DNA of 64,000 bases from Tubiluchus corallicola. Taxonomy: Eukaryota > Priapulida > Priapulimorpha > Priapulimorphida > Tubiluchidae. This document shows positions 39,601 to 49,500 of this stretch, piece after piece (within the stretch, counting starts at the first letter, position 1; every line of letters starts with the position of its first letter). The position numbers were made by a program, and so were the translations under genes. The notes beneath the pieces are model-generated. The model made no database searches. It worked only from the letters and a program-made list of their open reading frames with translations, and was not told where the DNA came from. The DNA is taken from NCBI GenBank assembly GCA_030141605.1, contig JAQGDQ010000037.1:871001-935000 (forward strand), read 5' to 3'.

Positions 39601-42600
39601 TTACACTTTCACAAACCCAGTATTTCGCTTAAAGGCAGCTTAATTTTTAATACGTAATGATGTCGTAGTTTTCCTTCACTGCATGGCACTGCATGTTTGT
39701 TCACACTGTTCTTCACTTTAGCAAAGGCATCAAGAAAAGAAAAGCCAAAGACTGTACCGGCACCAGTGGAGAAAGGTAGTTCATTTTTAGACATAATGCT
39801 TTTTTGGTGAAATTTGGTATATAATTTGGTTCTTTTTATGTTTTATATCCTTGAATTTTCTTGTTGTTAAACTTTGCATGTTCTTACTAAATTTTGCATG
39901 GTGTTTTAAAGGTTTTAATTCAAAAGATTTCATTTTTATCACTGTATATTATATTTTAAGTAATATGTGACGTTGGTGGCTATAGTTAACACATTTTTGC
40001 ATGTTTACTTTGCATTTTAACACATCTTTTTTGGCTTTGCTTGCTGCATGCACTGACATTGATTTAGTTCAGATAAATTGGTAACGTCTGCACATTTGTG
40101 TCACTTAATGAATTACTTAACACTGGCTGCTCCATCATTGGTAATACTAGATAACACTTAAAACGTGGGAACCGTAAAACGGGGTGAATAGGCACAAAAC
40201 CCAAGAAAAAGTTATTAAAGCTCCTACTACATTGCAGAATAAGCAATGTACAGTCCATTATAATATTATAAGCCAACCTACCAAGGACTTTATATCATTG
40301 TGAAGTCAATCCTGGTAGCCATAGCAATTGTAAACTGTAGGCATACTAACAACTCAAAAAATAATGGTAGTTCAACCTTTTATTGCACAGGCCTAATCAC
40401 TGGGCCAGATGTCGTTATTTTGTAACTGGTAGTTGAGTGACTTGTCCTCAATAATACCTAATAATCTTTTTTCAGTTTTGAATCACTCTCTATTTTTTGC
40501 GATTTTTGAACAGTTTTAGACTTAGTTTAATATAAACAACAGGGTGAATTGGGACAGCATCCCATGCACGTATAAACGACTCTCTCCTGGAGCACAATAC
40601 AAGAAAACAACACCAAGACCAGTACATTACAATGAGCAAATTGTGGGAGCTACAGCTCATCCTAAAATGTTGGGTTTAGTTCTAAGATACAAGGCCAATT
40701 GGAGAGAATGGCAAATTTAGATGTTTGATGATGTGTAACAGACTGTGCTATCTAGGAGCAGTGATATCTAGCCGAGCTTTGTAAATTTACCTAGATATCG
40801 AACTAACTGATTTTAAAGCTAAACTGTCTTTTTCAACCTGAGTTTTTAAACCTAAGTTGTGTCCTTTTTCACTTTGTGGTGTAAGATGGGTACAAGAACT
40901 AAAAATAAAGCTGTCTCTATTCACCATCAAAATGTGAGGCTAATAGGGACGCTGGTTTTTAAATAAAAAACAATGTACGATTTTTTTATCATAAGAACAA
41001 TACCTTCAAAAGATAGATTGTGAATGTGGCTATATAACTACCAAACACAATTTAGAATAAAAACATTACGCTTGTGTGAATGTAAAAATTGTCCCTATTC
41101 ACCCCATTTTACGATATGGGTTTTCCGTTGTTTGGTAACAAGCTTACCTTCAGTAATAATCAGTGCCAAAAGTGACCCAATGGGGGAAGGTCTCTCCACT
41201 TGCCTTCATAAACTTAAAAAATTGTCAGTGCATCAGTAGGAAAGTTGTAATGATATATTCACAGTAGAAGAACCTGTTGAGGAACCCACTTCAAAAAAAG
41301 ATAAAAAAATTAAGAGGAGCAAAACTGAACCGCCTCGTAAAGAGAGTAAAGAACCTACGAAAACAAAACGAAAAACGTCTTGTAAGTACAATGGTGTCGG
41401 TGTGTTGATGGTGGCTGTGGTGTATTAACAGAATACAAATTTTTAAGTTACTTTGGAGATTTTTTAATTATGGTAGCCATGAAGTTATAGGGAAGATGAA
41501 ACATACCTCTGGCTTATGCAAGATCAACATTAACTTAATGTTTAACTTATTCTTATGTAACTCAGTGTATTGGACTTATTTCTGATTATGGATTAAAAAT
41601 TCAAAACTTCAACTTACGTTTAAATTTGCATTAGTTGCAGCTCAATCTAAAGGTTGGTTTTTGTGTTAATACGTGGACAGGATTGGAAAAGTATTAATGA
41701 GAAATGTGCACCGTTTCCAAATTTTTAAACTCAGGAAGTAAAAATACATTCTGGTATTTTATAGGGGCAGAAGGTGGCGAGGCTCACATGGAAAGCATGT
41801 TGCTAAGAAAGTATGATTTGGGTCCCGGTGGAGTGAGGTCCACACATAGGTTTGTACTTGAAAGTCTTGTGTTTTTAGTTGGTTTTAATTTGCAGTGACA
41901 GCAAATCAGCAACAAATAATCTTTGTAAATACAAAATGGTATTGCAATACTTGGTAGTTGCTGAAAAAGACTTGTCAAAGCAAGCAGAGTATTGTAAATA
42001 CACTGTAGCAGCTAAGTTATAGTCTTGTTTGTGCATTATTTTTTGTGGACTATTGGAATTTATTGGAACTATAACTTTCCAGATCATGGGACAAAGTATA
42101 CTGTGTGTTACGAGGCGTCCAGTTAACATTCTTCAAAGATCAAAAGCATGCAAAACAGGTATGGATGTAGATAATTTTCATCTAAGAAATGTGTTATCGT
42201 ACTTCATGCACAATTATGTAGTAAATAATTTTGAAAAAGTGTTCCATGTAAATGTGTTTTAATTTGCAAGCATCTTACGTTATTACAAAATTGTGAACTA
42301 CCAGTAGCAGTTGGCTTAAGAAGGTATGCCATTAACCTCTTTATTATTTCGTGTGAATTTAATTGTCGCTAGCAGCAATTTTCGTAAATTTCCCACTAAT
42401 AGTCCTACCAAACATGGAGCCTGTTGACGATTAATGATATTCTACTTTCGTTTTTGCTGTTTTTAGGAGGGAACGACGTTCCACCATGAAGCACCATTAG
42501 ATTTGCGGAGTGCTCAAGCTGAAGTTGCCACAGACTACACAAAGAAAAAGCATGTGTTTAGGCTCAAGTGAGTAAACAAGAATAGAAGCATTAATGCGTT

Positions 42601-43700
42601 TGGATCTGACACATCCTGCTTGTCTAGTTCTTATAAAATTAATAGTTTCCATGAAAGATTCATGATTACAGTTGTTATGCAGTCTGTTTTTCATAACGAT
42701 TTAGAATACACATTGTTGGAGCAGACCCTTTTATACATTAGAATGAACAAAACCAGAATGGTGAATAGGCACAGTGCTTAACCGCTATATACGGAGTGTT
42801 CACTGATCACAAAAAATGATAATGCATACATGTCACTAATGCTTCAACGGCGAGCGGATAAACCATAGATAATAATAGTACGGCAAGCAGAAGATATCGT
42901 TATTGTTATTACTAGCGTCATAGATGTGAGGAACACATTGTACTTTTTTACCCGCTAGCCGCTAGAAACCGCAGCGTGTCACAGTTTCGCACGCTGCAGG
43001 CAGAGTGAGTTCTCCGATTATAGTGTTATTCTCCGTGGTATAGGACTGATAAATTTAACAGGCAAATTTAAGGTTCTGTATTGGGAAAGTGGGAAATCGG
43101 GGCCCGTTACAGTCTTTAGAATCCTCATCTAAAATTTCAGTGTCGTTGGTGTAGCTGTGGCTGTGAAAATAACAACAACGTTATCAAACTTTTGGAATCC
43201 CACACTTTGTGCCGGATCCAAAAATAGATAGAGAGAGAGATGATTAGCAGTGCTGGGCATAGTATGTTTGTTGTGGAACGAATGTTCAAATATCTGCTTT
43301 TGAAATTATGTCCAAATCAAGAAAAGCATTGGGCGAAGAAAATACTCGTAGAAAAGTTCAAAATGCAAACAACAGTAAATTACATCTGTTACATTAACAA
43401 CAATTCAGTTGGTATTTATCTTACTACCTCTTGTTTGCAAATGTTAAAATGGAAAGTGAACTCTTACACACTTCAGTTTTCAAGTAATTTATTCTGCACA
43501 ATTACAGGCTGTCGAATGGTAGTATGTACCTCTTCCAAGCTAAAGACGACAATGAGATGGACTTCTGGATCCGAACAGTAGCCTCCGTTAGAGATATCAC
43601 TGCCACACCTACTAGCCCTTCTAAATCACAAACCCTGCCTGCTGATAGCGGCAAAAAAGAAGAATCTAAGAAACGAAGCTTCTTCACATTGAAGAAATAA
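18462..43700 (+). CDS. SPTB (beta-spectrin family): Conventional beta-spectrin, complete coding gene model
   Basis: I assembled 46 coding exons plus an optional microexon. The CDS runs from ATG 18494 to TAA 43700, 7032 nt, 2343 aa, close to the roughly 2360 aa of vertebrate SPTBN1. Every junction keeps frame. Domain order is acidic N-terminus, two calponin-homology domains (about residues 37-279), the spectrin-repeat rod (to about 2073), a charged tail (to about 2190) and a PH domain. Beta-spectrin pairs with alpha-spectrin to form tetramers that crosslink F-actin and bind ankyrin and phosphoinositides under the plasma membrane. The length and C-terminal PH domain exclude beta-heavy spectrin. 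The start is supported by an in-frame TAA at 18482, four codons upstream. Exon coordinates are in the block entries that follow. Confidence 0.97.
20013..20274 (+). CDS. SPTB (beta-spectrin family): Candidate alternative first coding exon of beta-spectrin
   Basis: An 87-codon frame starts at ATG 20013, with an in-frame TGA four codons upstream (20001). It ends at a good donor (CGT G|GTAAGA, gt at 20275) in phase 1, exactly the phase of exon 1. It would thus join exon 2 at 20903 to give Asp-Glu-Arg-Glu. The encoded segment starts [11 protein letters not shown], is acidic and contains a heptad-like stretch ([19 protein letters not shown]). It lacks the [12 protein letters not shown] segment. Vertebrate SPTBN1 also has an isoform with a replaced N-terminus at this same junction. 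An alternative promoter just upstream would be required. No domain is recognised in it, and transcript support is unknown. Confidence 0.6.
20903..23095 (+). CDS. SPTB (beta-spectrin family): Beta-spectrin exons 2-6: tandem CH actin-binding domain
   Basis: Exons are 20903-21054, 21386-21559, 21910-22082, 22762-22877 and 22983-23095. CH1 contains [29 protein letters not shown] and [16 protein letters not shown]2 contains [38 protein letters not shown] and [18 protein letters not shown]. These are the classic actin-binding signatures of spectrin, alpha-actinin and filamin. All introns here are GT-AG, in phases 0, 0, 2, 1 and 0 after successive exons. Residues about 37-279 of the protein. Confidence 0.97.
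23417..26932 (+). CDS. SPTB (beta-spectrin family): Beta-spectrin exons 7-14: linker and first spectrin repeats
   Basis: Exons are 23417-23604, 23746-23928, 24211-24468, 24591-24729, 25590-25743, 25946-26190, 26435-26635 and 26816-26932. The block opens with the conserved linker ([30 protein letters not shown]). Triple-helix repeats follow, with typical tryptophan positions ([50 protein letters not shown]). The first repeats sit beside the actin-binding domain and contribute to alpha-beta dimer nucleation in this family. Consensus splice sites throughout. Confidence 0.96.
27090..29790 (+). CDS. SPTB (beta-spectrin family): Beta-spectrin exons 15-23: middle repeats, with one GC-AG intron
   Basis: Exons are 27090-27332, 27608-27721, 27841-27935, 28333-28429, 28535-28663, 28809-28925, 29041-29175, 29315-29458 and 29623-29790. 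The repeats continue in register ([76 protein letters not shown]). The exon ending at 27332 joins 27608 only if the donor is GC (AAG|GCATGT). The nearest GT, four bases on, would create a stop at the junction. Confidence 0.95.
30430..32685 (+). CDS. SPTB (beta-spectrin family): Beta-spectrin exons 24-28: middle repeats
   Basis: Exons are 30430-30602, 30714-30951, 31241-31501, 31753-31892 and 32499-32685. Repeat signatures include [67 protein letters not shown] and [19 protein letters not shown]. The intron between 31892 and 32499 holds a hAT MITE, listed separately. The 639-bp intron before 30430 has no other recognisable content. Confidence 0.96.
31913..32394. mobile_element. hAT-type MITE, copy 2, in a spectrin intron
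   Basis: This 482-bp element has inverted ends TAGGGATGTTAACGATAA and TTAACATCCCTA. Its flanking 8-mers ATGTAGAG and ATGTAAAA agree at 6 of 8 positions, consistent with an aged target-site duplication. It shares ends and several internal blocks with the copy at 1976-2619 (for example ATCGTATCATTGGAAAAAA near the right end). It has no coding capacity. Confidence 0.85.
33082..35397 (+). CDS. SPTB (beta-spectrin family): Beta-spectrin exons 29-35: distal repeats with ankyrin-binding region
   Basis: Exons are 33082-33282, 33423-33631, 33772-33976, 34132-34395, 34603-34713, 34835-35068 and 35248-35397. This is the most conserved part of the rod: [73 protein letters not shown] and [19 protein letters not shown]. 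The segment corresponds to the repeat 14-15 ankyrin-binding module of other beta-spectrins. That function is inferred from the family. The exon ending at 35068 uses a consensus GC donor (CAG|GCAAGT) to reach 35248 ([15 protein letters not shown]). Confidence 0.96.
36202..38391 (+). CDS. SPTB (beta-spectrin family): Beta-spectrin exons 36-40: tetramerization repeat and charged tail start
   Basis: Exons are 36202-36286, 37014-37105, 37683-37787, 37974-38077 and 38321-38391. They encode the last repeats ([60 protein letters not shown]) and the partial repeat that pairs with alpha-spectrin in tetramers. A highly charged helix follows ([22 protein letters not shown]). After it comes an Ala/Glu-rich segment. 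Introns of 804, 727 and 577 bp surround the first exons; I recognise no gene or clear transposon in them. Confidence 0.94.
39722..41381 (+). CDS. SPTB (beta-spectrin family): Beta-spectrin exons 41-42: basic linker before the PH domain
   Basis: Exons are 39722-39775 (54 nt) and 41265-41381 (117 nt), both entered and left in phase 1, so each can be skipped without changing frame. They encode a low-complexity Lys/Pro/Glu/Ser linker ([32 protein letters not shown]). In vertebrates this linker is variable and isoform-specific. The symmetrical phases suggest cassette use here too, which is inference. The intron between them contains a TIR element. Confidence 0.85.
40174..41112. mobile_element. Terminal-inverted-repeat element in a spectrin intron, family unknown
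   Basis: The left end GTAAAACGGGGTGAATAGG and the complement of the right end GTAAAATGGGGTGAATAGG form an inverted repeat of about 24 bp with two mismatches. Related GGGTGAATTGGGAC and GTCTCTATTCACC motifs occur inside, near 40543 and 40910. There is no transposase frame and no clear target-site duplication, so I cannot assign a superfamily. Confidence 0.6.
41641..41652 (+). CDS. SPTB (beta-spectrin family): Possible 12-nt microexon in the spectrin linker
   Basis: TTGCAG|CTCAATCTAAAG|GTTGGT presents an acceptor, 12 coding bases and a donor. It fits the phase 1 to phase 1 join between 41381 and 41765 and would add SQSK. Skipping it also keeps frame (giving a single Trp codon at the join). The pyrimidine tract is weak and such a short match can arise by chance. 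Confidence 0.35.
41765..43700 (+). CDS. SPTB (beta-spectrin family): Beta-spectrin terminal exons: PH domain and C-terminus
   Basis: Exons are 41765-41849, 42083-42158, 42467-42567 and 43508-43700 (TAA 43698-43700). The PH domain shows [52 protein letters not shown], and [20 protein letters not shown] with the invariant Trp of the C-terminal helix. The PH domain binds phosphoinositides in this family. The last residues ([20 protein letters not shown], then FFTLKK) resemble the basic Ser-rich end of SPTBN1. The 940-bp intron before 43508 has no recognised gene. Confidence 0.96.
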
Positions 43701-46588
43701 TAGACTTGCCCACTTAACGTAATAAGCAAAAAACATTTTTAGCCTTTTTGTATTTGAACTCAAAATAATTATTATTGTGATTAATTTTGGATGTTAAGTG
43801 TGAATGGGTTTTGATTTTTTAATAATACGTGACCATATCTGTTTCTCAGGTTTGGTATACTCACTTGTAATTACACATTTCAACGTGTGTGTTGTCATAG
43901 CTACCAGGCCTTATGCTGTACTTTGCTAGATTCTCTCATTATAGCAGCGCATTATAACTAAGCGCACGTTATGTTATCTGCATCGATAACAAAGTGTTGT
44001 TCTTTGTTATAATGTACAAGAGTTTACGGTTGGATAACATCCTGGGTAGTTTCGATGCATGATCACCGAAACAAAAAGGTGAAGCATGTGTCTGTAATTT
44101 TGATTTGTTGATGTCCTCTTGTATAACCTCAAACTGATCGTGCACTGGCTGCTAGAGTTGGTTCTTTTGAATGTCGTTTTCTTTCAGCAGAACGACCACC
44201 AGACGTTTTGCGGGTTGCTGTTTCTATTAGTTGATGTAAATTTTTTATTAGATGCAAGAGTTAATTATGAGTAGAACTACTGAAAATTATAAGGACTGAT
44301 ATAACAAAAGATGACAAAATTTTAATGTGACATTTTTTAAGGCCGTCAATGTCTAAACCTCTTTATAGAGTTGCCTTCATTGAAGGAAAAATGATTTTTT
44401 AATGTATTGTAGTTTAACTTTTCACATTAAGAATTTTTTCTTGACGATGCATTTTTTGTAAGTCCGATGAAAAGGATGGAAATCGATTGCCAGACAGTGC
44501 ATTTAGCTAAGTGTTGGGGCTGGCGGTGGACGTACAGTGACCGGCCAAGTTCTAGCCTTGTGTGTGCGTGCATGTGTGTATTGTTCGTATGTGTGTCCTT
44601 TGCTGCCAAGTAGTGTAGGCTTAATATCTAGTACCAGCACGTTTGGAAGGTTTATTGTTTTTGTGCTTCCATTTCCAATGCTTTTTAAGCAGTTTTGTTA
44701 CTAACATACATAATTAAGTACTCGGTGTTTCGTGAAGTTTCATGAATTATTTATTTGTCTGCCTTCCAAACATGCTGAACTTTGGTTAGTATTGTATATA
44801 ATATGTGTAGTTGTGTAGTCAAGGTGGGCCAACAGATGTACTTCTGAGGTGGCCCCACAAAGTCTGCTAGATAGACAAAACAATCATGCTGTTCGTGTCA
44901 TTTTTGAAAAGTTATTGGTTTGTTTTAGCTTTTAGTTTACTATGATAAGTAGTGCAATTATTGTGCTTTACATAAGGTTCATATTTTTGAAACTAAATTT
45001 ATATTACGTTATTAAATTCGATAGTGGGCAAGTCTATATAGTTTCTATATTGTTGATTATGTGAAAGACTGCATATTCCGAGACATATTCAGGAGTGTGT
45101 CTGCAGACGTTGTACTACCATGTGAAAGTTATAGCACAATTAGTGAATTTTACTGTAACTGTTTACAATTTCACGTATCATAAGTTATACCAGCTATTAA
45201 TTAATTTTTAAGTCATGTCATTAGTAAAAGAAACACATATATTTGGTACGTTTCATATACCTACATTTTTCGGGTTTAGGTAAAGGTGTAAGCCTAGTAA
45301 TGTGCCCTTTTACAAAGTTCATTTTTATATCAATTTCAGGTTTTCTATACGTTATTAGCTTTCAGTGAAAATTGATTATTTTTATTTTTTCAATATTATA
45401 CTTGAGTATAGCAGGTTTTATATGTCAGCTAGGTCTGTGTACTAGGACATCTTTGTGAAATGGCTTACAGTATTTATACCTACTTTACATAGTGGTTTAT
45501 TAAACTCTATGTGTTGTGACGTTTTGATTTAATTTAATTGCCAGGTTTTTGCCTATGGGTTGTAATTTTACACAATATGCACAGTTTCTTCGTTGTTATA
45601 TTAATATAAAGCTTAATTCGCTGGTTGTAATTCTGCATTTGCACATGAGGTGTTCACTGCAATAATGAGGCAGGTTTATTTTTACCCATATGCACAATAG
45701 TTGTACACTACACACTATAATATTGCTATATTTGTTAAATTTAATCATCTTGCTATTAATTAAAAATCATTTCAATTAATTATTGTTTTGTAACTGCTAA
45801 CAGTTTTGGCAAGATGACGTTTATTCTTCACGATTCTCAAATACTGCAGAACTGGTTTGTAGTTGAGCCATTCGTAGATTCTTGAACTACGGTTACGTTA
45901 GCTATACTTGTTTTTGTTTTGTTTTTGAACAGTACTATAATCGTTAGTTATTTTTTATAATGAATGGCGAAATAGTTTGAGCAATACTAGAAAAAATAAG
46001 CATGTAATGTAGGTATTATAATGTCTTGTTCAGCTTTCAGCTCCCCTTGAACTAGTAAATAGATTTCTGTTGGTAAATTGCTTGCATTATTTAGAAGTCA
46101 GATTATGAGTATTGTAGGGAATCTAAGCCAGATAAGCCTGTTGTTTTAATTAAGAACTTAGTACATATGCAGCTTCAACTTTGTCAAGACTTGATAATAA
46201 TAACAATAAAAACAGTAGTAGTAGCTTTAGCTTCTTGGTATTACGGCACTTACAGGACAATCTGTTTTAACATTTTAACTTGCTTATTATAATTATGATA
46301 AAATAAACGTTTTTCAAAAAATATTCGCACAATGATTTGCGTGATTTCAGGTGATGTTCATCATAACTGAAATGAAAATGTAAATAAAACAACGCACACC
46401 ATTCGTATTCCGCTAGCAACATCGTAACAACCGTGAAATTTTTCATTACTTCATTTTCGTTATTGCCAAGGTTTAGATTCTTCAAACAAGTGAACAACAA
46501 ATGAGTATTTTCTATCAAAAGTCAAAAGTGCTGCTGTGACTTTGGCAAAGAAGATTATTTGCCACTGATAATTTTTGCTATTTTATGT
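43701..46588. other. Shared 3' region between convergent spectrin and Dispatched genes
   Basis: This holds the 3' UTRs of both genes. Candidate poly(A) signals on the plus strand are ATTAAA at 45499 and AATAAA at 46205. A minus-strand AATAAA lies opposite 45820-45825. If used, the two transcripts could overlap at their 3' ends. No coding sequence is recognised. Confidence 0.5.
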
Positions 46589-49500
46589 TCAGTTTTCTTC
46601 AACATTTGTGCTCTCCTCTATAGGTGATTCACTCTTCTCTTCAATATACAAGAAGGTAATAGATGTGTGTGGAGTAGAGTTACTCGATTCTCTACTTGTG
46701 CTTTCTTGGGCTGTTGGCAAGCTGTCGGGTAACCTTGGACTGTCTGGTAACTTCAGAGGCACTCTAGTTCTGTGATGGTATGGATGGTAGTTACGATATT
46801 GACGATGATGTCGATGTTTGGCACTGCTTAAGGATTTGAGTTCATGCATTTCATTTGCACTGTGATTTCCATTTGCGGCACTTGAAAATGATTCTGTCAT
46901 AGTTACAGAGGAATAAACTGTTTTGTCGACTCTGTGAGGTGCAGAGTCACAGCAGTTGAAAGATGGCCAACGAAACTGGCCAAATCCTCCCTCTGGTCCC
47001 ATAATTCGAAGTAAGCTACCGAAAAAGAATGTGGCATAGACCCAGCTGATCGGTATAACTACCAACAGTAATAATCCAATTTGCTCGTATGGCTTCACTG
47101 AAGAAGATACCAGCAAGAGACCAATGAAGACGCCTGCTAAGGCAGTCACAGTTAATGGACTGCTCACACGAACAATGGATAGCTTTATCCCAATCGCCCT
47201 GTTGACATCGGGCGACATGCGATATGCCATTCCATAATGTAATGTGAAATCAACTGCTAAACCAAATGCCAGTGCTAATATTGTCGACTCCATTATGCCC
47301 AGTTGCCATCCAATAATCACTAATACTGCCACTGTAACTGATACTACAAACATTACTGAAAAGAGGATAAAAACAGTCAACAGTACATTAAGTGTCACAA
47401 CAAACAACACAAAAAAAGAAATACACAATGAAATAGCAATAGTCTCAGCCGTCTTGTAGTTAAGATTATCCTGCAGATCATAGAATCCAAGATTGGAGAT
47501 GAACCAACCATTTCTCAGTCCTGGTGGAGCTGTCTTCAACTGCTTTTCTGACCATGATTCGATCTCACGTACGAATTTCTTTGTTTCATCGTAAGACTGG
47601 TCCCATGAATTGTTTGTACTAAACTCTAATATCACAGCTTTTACTTGTCCAGTTTTAGGAGAAAACCGCAAACCCGGTTTTTCCGGACCATATAAATGAA
47701 TATTTGAACCAAATGCATCTAATATGTACTCATCTAAACACAGGTAAAATACATCTTTGCTGTAAGGAAATTTAGATATGTTGCAGCATGGTTCGCTGTT
47801 TGGGGAGTACCTGATGGCACAAGGTCTGTCCATCCATTCTTGGAACGTTTCCAAGAAACAGCCCATCTTGTTACTACTTCGGTTGACTTGTAATTTATTT
47901 TCACTTTGTATATCTGAGCAAAATTTTATTAACCACTTTTGTGATTCTGCTGATGCAATATCTAAACCGTCATCAAACGTTAAGGTGCCATAATTCATAG
48001 GATTTGTCACGTCACCATTATCTTGTGGCGTTATTCCCCATACGAATCTAACAGGTATCTTTCCATTGGAAAAATGTGCTTTTCCAAACCAAAAATTATT
48101 TTTGTAGATTGTCTGATATGCTTCAAGAGGATGGGACGAATTTGTAAAATATTGAAACGTATCCAATTCTGATGCCCAAAGCCCTGGCTTATGAAAAATA
48201 ATAGCACTACTCACAGCTGATAAACTTGTAAGGCACAATAACCAGAAAAACCGTAATCGCACCACAAACCACGGTAAAAATTTTTCAAAGATTTTGCGAG
48301 AAACTTTCTTTACTAGCTGTGATAGTTTGAAAAGAGGATGGATTACTTCTGCAATGTAGTATGAAAGAGTATGCTTTGGAGGGTATGAATTGGCAAAATA
48401 GCAAAAGCAAGAAGAACACCATTTGTCATGTATCACCAAGGATGCCGGCAGCCATGTTGCAACGTATATCATGTTTACCAGCACCGCCATGCCTGCAAAT
48501 GCTCCAAAGCACCGTAAAGTGGTAATACGACTTACGCAAAAGCCAAACAGTCCCGCGGCTGTTGTGAAGCCACTCACAAATATCGAAACAGTTCCATTCT
48601 TCAGTGTGTTTTCTACTAATTTCTCTAAAATGCCATTGTTTTTCTCAAGTTTTGCACATGTCCAGATTTTGCTATACAGAAGAACGTCATTGGTAACCTT
48701 TACCACAATGAGTATGCTTGCTAACATGTTAACTGCAGGAAAGAATCGGAATTCAAATATCATTGTATACATGAAATAAGACGTCACCAGCGACAAGCAT
48801 GTTGCAGTCGCCATAAGTGATGTGGCAAGCAATGAGTGACTGTAGATCCACATTATCAAAAATGAGCTTGCAGCGGCTAATCCAACAAATATTGCATCTT
48901 TCTTCAGCTGAAACTGAAACACTTCATGTTCCTGTCCAAACGTTGCAGCAGACATAACTAATAAATCACTGGCTGAGGTTATTTCCATTGCTGTGTGATA
49001 GTAAGATGACAGAGAGGTTCCAGTGCCGTGAGCTATTGAAATGTACATTAGGGCACTTGTCAGAAATTTGCTTTTATGAACAAGGAAATCAATGTCAGTA
49101 ATATAGTAAAATATATCAAAAGCTGTATTACATATTTTAAGTATATCTTCACAATTGTCTCTATTACACAGACTAGGTTTAGAGGGGTCGAAATGTTTGC
49201 GACAAGATGTGAGGATATCCTCAATAGATGCCACATTACGTTTTGTCAGTTCTAAACACGAAGTTTTGCCTACCAATGCAGAAAGGTAGTTTGGCAGTGT
49301 CCAAGACGGGCAGCAAGTCATGTTTTCTGTCTGAAGGCAACTGAATTGAAAGTTTGGTAAATCTCTGAGTGATTTGTCCAGCTGGCACATTGCCCTCAAG
49401 GCTCGAAAAGACCATAGATTTTCATGCCCAGCACCACCTTGCAATACCAGACGTATGTATTGATGCCCTGCAACACAGATGATGTGATTTAGTCACATAT

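Noticed and set aside
46575-48779. Plus-strand frames opposite the Dispatched last exon
   Set aside because: They are antisense shadows of the long coding exon on the minus strand.
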